DNA from: a virus
Direction: 5' to 3' (one strand)
IMG/VR virus record: IMGVR_UViG_3300030389_002234
Location: 1-24,218 of that record
Length of the DNA stretch: 24,218 bases
Part shown: one piece after another, positions 20,394 to 24,218 of the stretch
Layout: every line of letters starts with the position of its first letter
Position numbering within the stretch: the stretch's first letter is position 1
Position numbers and translations under genes: made by a program
The notes under the pieces: model-generated
The model's database searches: none
What the model saw: the letters and a program-made list of their open reading frames with translations, nothing else
What the model was told of the DNA's origin: nothing

Positions 20394-21419
20394 ATGGCAA
20401 CAACGGAAAAACCGACTGCATTACAAACTGATTATCAAAAATCAGTTGCGTCTTTTGAAAGTTTTCTATCTCCAGAAGAGGAGCAAATAGAACAAGCAGA
20501 AGAAATTATAGAAGATGAGTTAATTGAAGAAGCTGATGAAGCCGAAGAGATTGATAAATTGGAGGAGGTAGATCAAGAAGATTTACCAGAAGAAGAGTTT
20601 GAAGAACAAAGCGAAGTTGAAGAGGTAGAGCAACCTCAGCTTTACACAGTCAAAGTAGATGGTGTAGAACAAGAGGTAACGCTTGAAGAACTGCAACGCG
20701 GCTATTCAAGACAACAAGACTATACGAGAAAAACTCAAGAACTGTCACAAGAGAAAAAAGCTTTTGAACTAGAATCGACACAAAAGAAAAATGCTCTTGA
20801 TCAACAGCAAGCAGAGTTAGCTCAAAGAGATGCAGTTTATTCTCAACTGCTGCCAAAAATGGAAGCCCAAATTATGGGCGATTTAGAGAATGAGCCTGAT
20901 TGGGCGAAACTGAGCGAAGAAGATCCAATCGCTTACGTTAGAGAAAAGCAGGTATGGGATCAAAAAAAGGAAAAGCTCCAAGCAGTTCAAGCTGAGCAAC
21001 AAAGACTTCAAGAAGAAGCCGCAGTTAAACAGCAAGAACAAGTTCAACAAATGATTGAATTTGGTCAGCAAAAACTTTTAGAAATCATACCTGAATGGTC
21101 TGACGAAAAGATTGCTAATAAAGAGAAATCTGAAATTAGGAATTATGCGATAGAAACTTTAGGATTTAGTCCTCAAGAAATGGATCAAGTCTATGACTAT
21201 AGAGCTTTACTTGGTTTGCGAAACGCTTGGCTACAAAGCCAAACTGCAACCGCAGCTAAGAAAAAGCCTACACAAAAAGCCTCAGTTAGAGCAGGTAAAC
21301 CAGGCGCATCAACTAGAAAAGTTTCGGTAGCACCAGAGAAAAAATTACGTCAAAGGTTGGCCAAATCTGGAAAAACAGCAGATGCGGCTAAAGTTTTTGA
21401 ACAAATGTTAAATAAATGA
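20394..21419 (+). CDS. Scaffolding / capsid assembly protein
   Basis: A 341-residue acidic, helical protein with GGAG six bases before ATG. The first ~80 residues are nearly all Glu/Asp/Ala. Then YTVKVDGVEQEVTLEELQRG is followed by YSRQQDYTRKTQELSQEKKA, a motif pair widely seen in phage scaffold proteins. A Gln/Glu-rich coiled coil (~120-220) follows, and a basic C-terminus (KKKPTQKASVRAGKPG) that would bind capsid subunits. It lies directly upstream of the capsid gene (10 bases). Scaffolds guide shell assembly and then leave; no protease gene is visible nearby. Confidence 0.85.
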   Translation: MATTEKPTALQTDYQKSVASFESFLSPEEEQIEQAEEIIEDELIEEADEAEEIDKLEEVDQEDLPEEEFEEQSEVEEVEQPQLYTVKVDGVEQEVTLEELQRGYSRQQDYTRKTQELSQEKKAFELESTQKKNALDQQQAELAQRDAVYSQLLPKMEAQIMGDLENEPDWAKLSEEDPIAYVREKQVWDQKKEKLQAVQAEQQRLQEEAAVKQQEQVQQMIEFGQQKLLEIIPEWSDEKIANKEKSEIRNYAIETLGFSPQEMDQVYDYRALLGLRNAWLQSQTATAAKKKPTQKASVRAGKPGASTRKVSVAPEKKLRQRLAKSGKTADAAKVFEQMLNK

Positions 21420-21429
21420 CGAGGTAAAA

Positions 21430-22380
21430 ATGTCACAGATTACAAATGCTTTTGACTCATATGAAGCGATTGGTAACAGAGAAGATTTAGCAGATATTAT
21501 TTATAATATTTCTCCTACTCAAACACCTTTCCTTTCTGCAGTCGGAAAAAGAAATATTTCAAACGTCCAGTTTGATTGGCAAACAGAAGTTTTACCAACT
21601 CCATCTTCAACAGGTCAGCTTGAAGGTTTTGAGTTGAGTAGATCGGCTGCTACTAATACAACTAGGGCAACCAACGTAGCGATGATTTCAAGCAGAGACG
21701 CTACAGTAACAGGATCTCAAGAGGCTACTGACACAGCTGGTAAAAACTCTGAGATGGCGCACCAACTAGCTATTATGGCTAAAGCTCTGAAAAGAGACAT
21801 GGAAGAAGCGCTTACTCAGAACATTGCCAAAAATGCTGGTAATGCTTCTACTGCGAGACAAACTAGATCTTTGGAAACTTGGTACTCTACCAACGTAAAC
21901 AAAGCTAGTGATGGCGCAAACGGATCTGACTCAGCAGCTAGAACTAACGGAACTAGAAGAGATTTAACCGAAGCTATGGTTAAAGATGTTCAACAACAAT
22001 GTTTCGCTAGTGGTGCAGAGCCTTCTTTATTGATGGTCGGGCCTTACAACAAATCAGTTATATCTGGTTTCACAGGAAGGTCTCAAGCTAGACAATTTGT
22101 TGATGCTAATACTATCGAGGCTTCTGTCTCTATCTACTCTGGTGACTTTGGTGAACTACAAGTAGTTCCTTCAAACAGAAGTAGAGAACAAGCTGTTCAC
22201 TTGTTAGACCCAGAATACGCAGCTGTAGCATATCTTAGAGATTTTGAAACTATTGATATTGCAACAGTTGGTGATGCTGAAACTAAGATGCTCCTTGTTG
22301 AGTACGGCTTAGAAATGAGAAATGAAGCTGCACACGGTATCGTGGCAGACGTCAAAGTATCTGATTCAGACGCAGGTTAA
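21430..22380 (+). CDS. Major capsid protein (DUF5309/SU10-like)
   Basis: A 316-residue protein with GAGG-TAAAA before ATG. The N-terminus (DSYEAIGNREDLADIIYNIS, then PTQTPFLSAVGK), the middle WQTEVLPTPSSTGQLEGFEL and the C-terminal strands (YAAVAYLRDFETIDIATVG) fit the DUF5309 / phage SU10-type HK97-fold capsid as I remember it. The 'P..TPF...vgk......f.W..d.L' start is the best clue. It is highly likely to be the most abundant protein; a strong terminator follows. Codon use is smoother than its neighbours, as expected for high expression. Confidence 0.9.
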   Translation: MSQITNAFDSYEAIGNREDLADIIYNISPTQTPFLSAVGKRNISNVQFDWQTEVLPTPSSTGQLEGFELSRSAATNTTRATNVAMISSRDATVTGSQEATDTAGKNSEMAHQLAIMAKALKRDMEEALTQNIAKNAGNASTARQTRSLETWYSTNVNKASDGANGSDSAARTNGTRRDLTEAMVKDVQQQCFASGAEPSLLMVGPYNKSVISGFTGRSQARQFVDANTIEASVSIYSGDFGELQVVPSNRSREQAVHLLDPEYAAVAYLRDFETIDIATVGDAETKMLLVEYGLEMRNEAAHGIVADVKVSDSDAG

Positions 22381-22393
22381 TAACTAAAAGGAA

Positions 22394-22416
22394 GGGGGCT
22401 TCGGCCCCCTTTTTTT
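22394..22416 (+). terminator. Strong intrinsic terminator after capsid gene
   Basis: GGGGGC-TTCG-GCCCCC forms a perfect six-pair GC stem closed by the very stable UUCG tetraloop, extended by two A-T pairs and followed by seven T. It lies 14 bases after the capsid stop and ends only three bases before the next gene's ATG. It probably limits read-through so that the capsid gene is expressed above the tail-joining genes. Confidence 0.92.
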
Positions 22417-22418
22417 AA

Positions 22419-22709
22419 ATGGCAATCACAACAATCATAGATGTCAAAAACGGTCTAACTAACAAGTTTGCAACCGAGGACGATAAGTACGTTTACCAAA
22501 CTCATCAAAATGTCCAACCTGTCCTGGACGCTGTAAAAAATTATAGTCAATTAGAACCAGGAAAAGAGTTCAGACATGTCGCAGAAATACCTATGGTTAT
22601 ATATAATAAAATGCTTAGAGAAGGATCTATAAAAGACAAGTCACATTTGAAAAGATGGCTCAATGATCCTGATAATAAAATGTTTAGAGTTTGGAAAGGC
22701 AAAATATGA
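22419..22709 (+). CDS. Small structural-region protein
   Basis: A 96-residue protein starting two bases after the terminator T tract, without a ribosome site. Characteristic segments are TIIDVKNGLTNKFATEDDKY and FRHVAEIPMVIYNKMLREGS, then LKRWLNDPDNKMFRVWKGKI. The RHVAxIP...Y..a.reG....d....krWlNdpdN..FR.w.G part is a pattern I recall from capsid-adjacent proteins in many phages. Function is unknown (head-completion or virion component?). Its end overlaps the next gene (ATGA). Confidence 0.75.
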   Translation: MAITTIIDVKNGLTNKFATEDDKYVYQTHQNVQPVLDAVKNYSQLEPGKEFRHVAEIPMVIYNKMLREGSIKDKSHLKRWLNDPDNKMFRVWKGKI

Positions 22710-23350
22710 CGTACTCAGAATTAAAAACCAGAATAGCTAGTTATTTGAACAGAAGTGATCTAACTTCTGAGCTTGATGGTTTTATAGATCAAACAGAAGC
22801 AGAATTAAATAGAATGTTAAGAACTGCTGATATGGTCAAAAGAGCAACAGCCACAGCAGAGTTGCAATATTTATCTTTACCAACAGATTGGTTAGAGGCC
22901 ATAAACGTAGAGATAGCATCAAACAATTTTCAACCTGTCTTGCAACAATCTATTGAAAGCCTGGATATGTATAGGGCAGCAAATGATAATCAAACAGGAC
23001 AACCAATTTATTTTGCTTTGGTTGATAACACTATGGAGTTTGCTCCTAGTCCAGACAAATCATACACATTACAGCTGACTTACTACGCAAGATTGGCAAG
23101 TTTGAGTGATAGCAACACAACAAACTTTGTTTCTAATAATCACCCGGACGTTTATTTATATGGAGCTTTGAAACACGCTTCTATCTTTTTGATGGAGGAC
23201 GATAGAGTTGCATTGTTTAGCAATCTTTTTGATAAGGCCCTAGAAGAAATGAGAATGGAACAAGAGTATCGTGAGTTCGGAAAAGGATCATTAATTCAAA
23301 GAAGAAGAACTTATGGTAAAGCCAAAAAAAATATATACTACATGAGCTAA
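22706..23350 (+). CDS. Head-tail adaptor protein (SU10-adaptor-like)
   Basis: A 214-residue protein from ATG with AAAGG six bases upstream; an earlier TTG start is less likely. The N-terminus MTYSELKTRIASYLNRSDLT and then FIDQTEAELNRMLRTADMV match phage head-tail adaptor proteins of the SU10 type. The motif YLSLPTDWLEAINVEI and the later PIYFALVDNTMEFAPSPDKS - TLQLTYY also fit. Adaptors form a ring under the portal. Together with the SU10-like capsid this makes the assignment quite good. Proteins of short-tailed phages are the closest family in memory. Confidence 0.8.
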   Translation: MTYSELKTRIASYLNRSDLTSELDGFIDQTEAELNRMLRTADMVKRATATAELQYLSLPTDWLEAINVEIASNNFQPVLQQSIESLDMYRAANDNQTGQPIYFALVDNTMEFAPSPDKSYTLQLTYYARLASLSDSNTTNFVSNNHPDVYLYGALKHASIFLMEDDRVALFSNLFDKALEEMRMEQEYREFGKGSLIQRRRTYGKAKKNIYYMS

Positions 23351-23360
23351 GAGGTAATTT

Positions 23361-23756
23361 ATGGCAGGATTTACAGACTATTTAGAAGATGCTTTGTTAA
23401 AGCATGTTTTTACTAACACTTCATATACTTCCCCTTCTACGGTGTATGCAGCCTTATATACTGTTGCTCCGTCAGATACAGGTGGAGGAACTGAGGTATC
23501 TACTTCCGGGACAGCTTACGCCAGGCAAGCAATGGCCTTTTCTGTTTCAGGCACAGGCACTTTAGCAACAAATTCAGCTGCGGTTGAATATCCAACTGCT
23601 ACAGCTGATTACGGAACAGTAGTTGCTGTAGGCATATTTGATGCTTCTTCATCTGGTAATTTATTAGCTTACGCAAACTTAACCGCCAATAAAACAGTTT
23701 CTTCTGGCGACGTTTTTCGATTCAACGCAGGTGACGTAGATATAACTTTGACGTAG
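23361..23756 (+). CDS. Small fibre/virion protein (Gp80-like)
   Basis: A 131-residue protein, β-rich, with GAGGTAATTT before ATG. Pattern: FTDYLEDALLKHVFTNTSYT, then PSTVYAALYTVAPSDTGGG, TAYARQAMAFSVSG and the end FRFNAGDVDITLT. This resembles the short tail-fibre-like Gp80 family in phages ('...al...f....y..p...yvaLft..p.d.g.gtEvs...YaRq...f'), usually next to tail or fibre genes. Exact role in the virion is unknown. High Thr, Ser and Ala content fits an exposed β-structure. Confidence 0.75.
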   Translation: MAGFTDYLEDALLKHVFTNTSYTSPSTVYAALYTVAPSDTGGGTEVSTSGTAYARQAMAFSVSGTGTLATNSAAVEYPTATADYGTVVAVGIFDASSSGNLLAYANLTANKTVSSGDVFRFNAGDVDITLT

Positions 23757-23760
23757 GGTA

Positions 23761-24218
23761 ATGTCCGAACAAACATATAACTTTGGACGTTACAACAAGT
23801 CTAATTGGAATAATCTTCAATATGATTTTGGTGCGGTCGCTGTAACAGGTGTTTCGCTTGTTACTGCTGACGGTCAAAAAATCAATCTTGGCGCAAGCGC
23901 CGTTTCTTTAACTTCTAGCGCATCCGCAGCTGGACTTAGAATACTTAACAGCGACGCAGCCACAATTAGCGCGTCAAGTATTGTCGCAGCTGCTATACAA
24001 ATAGACCTTGGGGCCTCAAATATTTCTGCCGTTTCAAGCCTGGCATCCGCTGGACAATTAGTAATTCTTGGAGCTGCAAACGCTACACCGCAAACAGCGG
24101 TAGTATCAGAAGGTCAGTTAGTTATTTTAGGCGAAGGAGGTATTACAGGAACAAGTAGTTTTGTCTCTCTAGGTGGTCTAAAATGGGAGCCTGAGGATGT
24201 GGCGGCCGCAACTTACAC
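23761..24218 (+). CDS. Repetitive fibre-like protein, 5' part (3' end outside window)
   Basis: ATG with AGGG a few bases upstream opens a frame that stays open to the end of the window (152 codons). It starts MSEQTYNFGRYNKSNWNNLQ. From residue 18 on it is built of 20-residue units beginning with variants of GQLxILGA (positions 18, 38, 58, 78, 98, 118, 138), separated by Ser/Ala/Thr-rich spacers. The regular β pattern suggests a solenoid or fibre shaft; the W-rich N-terminus and late position fit a receptor-contacting virion protein. The last unit (GGLKWEPED) looks like a repeat cap, so the gene may end shortly outside. Confidence 0.72.
   Translation, partial: MSEQTYNFGRYNKSNWNNLQYDFGAVAVTGVSLVTADGQKINLGASAVSLTSSASAAGLRILNSDAATISASSIVAAAIQIDLGASNISAVSSLASAGQLVILGAANATPQTAVVSEGQLVILGEGGITGTSSFVSLGGLKWEPEDVAAATY
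23812..24218 (+). repeat. 60-bp (20-residue) degenerate tandem repeats in fibre-like gene
   Basis: Unit starts fall exactly every 60 bases (23812, 23872, 23932, 23992, 24052, 24112, 24172), encoding NLQYDFGA, GQKINLGA, GLRILNSD, AIQIDLGA, GQLVILGA, GQLVILGE and GGLKWEPE. The DNA has diverged (CTTGG is kept in three units), so the repeat is held mainly at the protein level. Confidence 0.8.

Noticed and set aside
24202-24209. GCGGCCGC (NotI-type) site near the right edge, as a cloning junction
   Set aside because: It lies in frame inside the fibre-like gene and in its repeat pattern, so it is more likely natural than vector sequence.
1-24218. tRNA genes, CRISPR arrays, insertion sequences, retron or diversity-generating elements
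   Set aside because: No cloverleaf with CCA-type end, no regular spacer-repeat array, no transposase or reverse-transcriptase motif was found by reading both strands.

Overview
The window is an AT-rich, gene-dense stretch of a temperate tailed-phage genome, either free phage or prophage. Packaging, portal, scaffold and capsid genes sit beside a tyrosine integrase and a complete replication and recombination module. The host is not shown directly. A 3TM holin of the type seen in alphaproteobacterial phages and gene transfer agents, an M15 peptidase, a DUF5309-type capsid, many small proteins familiar from marine phages, and low GC all suggest a phage of a marine alphaproteobacterium. That is inference from recalled family resemblance; no search was run. 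Both ends cut through genes, and most tail genes lie outside the window.

Layout. (1) 1-3332: three plus-strand genes for large Ala/Gly/Gln-rich proteins, probably virion or DNA-ejection proteins. (2) 3342-5105: an Hjc-like nuclease, the integrase, a reverse-strand ribbon-helix-helix (RHH) protein convergent with it, and an AlpA-type excisionase. A perfect 9-bp inverted repeat lies at the start of the RHH gene. (3) 5095-10722: recombination and replication, with a Cas4-like Fe-S nuclease (DUF2800), a Sak4-like ATPase, a DUF669 protein with an SSB-type tail, a Zn-finger protein, a Toprim primase-RepA helicase, a repeat-rich noncoding segment that is a candidate origin, and a winged-helix protein. 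(4) 10745-12470: a compact reverse-strand operon of seven small genes, three of them under 60 codons. (5) 12600-17009: small terminase, small membrane protein, large terminase and portal. (6) 16990-18184: a chain of overlapping microgenes, six of them strongly basic. (7) 18205-19563: lysis cassette (TM/coiled-coil protein, 3TM holin, M15 peptidase, spanin-like protein). (8) 19560-24218: structural genes (scaffold, capsid, strong terminator, SU10-type adaptor, fibre-like proteins), ending in a truncated gene with exact 20-residue repeats.

How the parts work together. Integrase, excisionase and the RHH protein could decide between integration and excision. The nuclease, annealing ATPase and SSB-like protein would act with the primase-helicase on DNA copied from an origin near 9.9-10.1 kb; no DNA polymerase is seen, so host polymerase is probably used. 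Terminase and portal fill heads built from scaffold and capsid, and the lysis genes release virions. No classic CI-type repressor, tRNA gene, CRISPR array or insertion sequence was found. The most unusual parts are the microprotein operons, the repeat-rich noncoding segment after the helicase, and the inverted-repeat control site between the RHH and excisionase genes.
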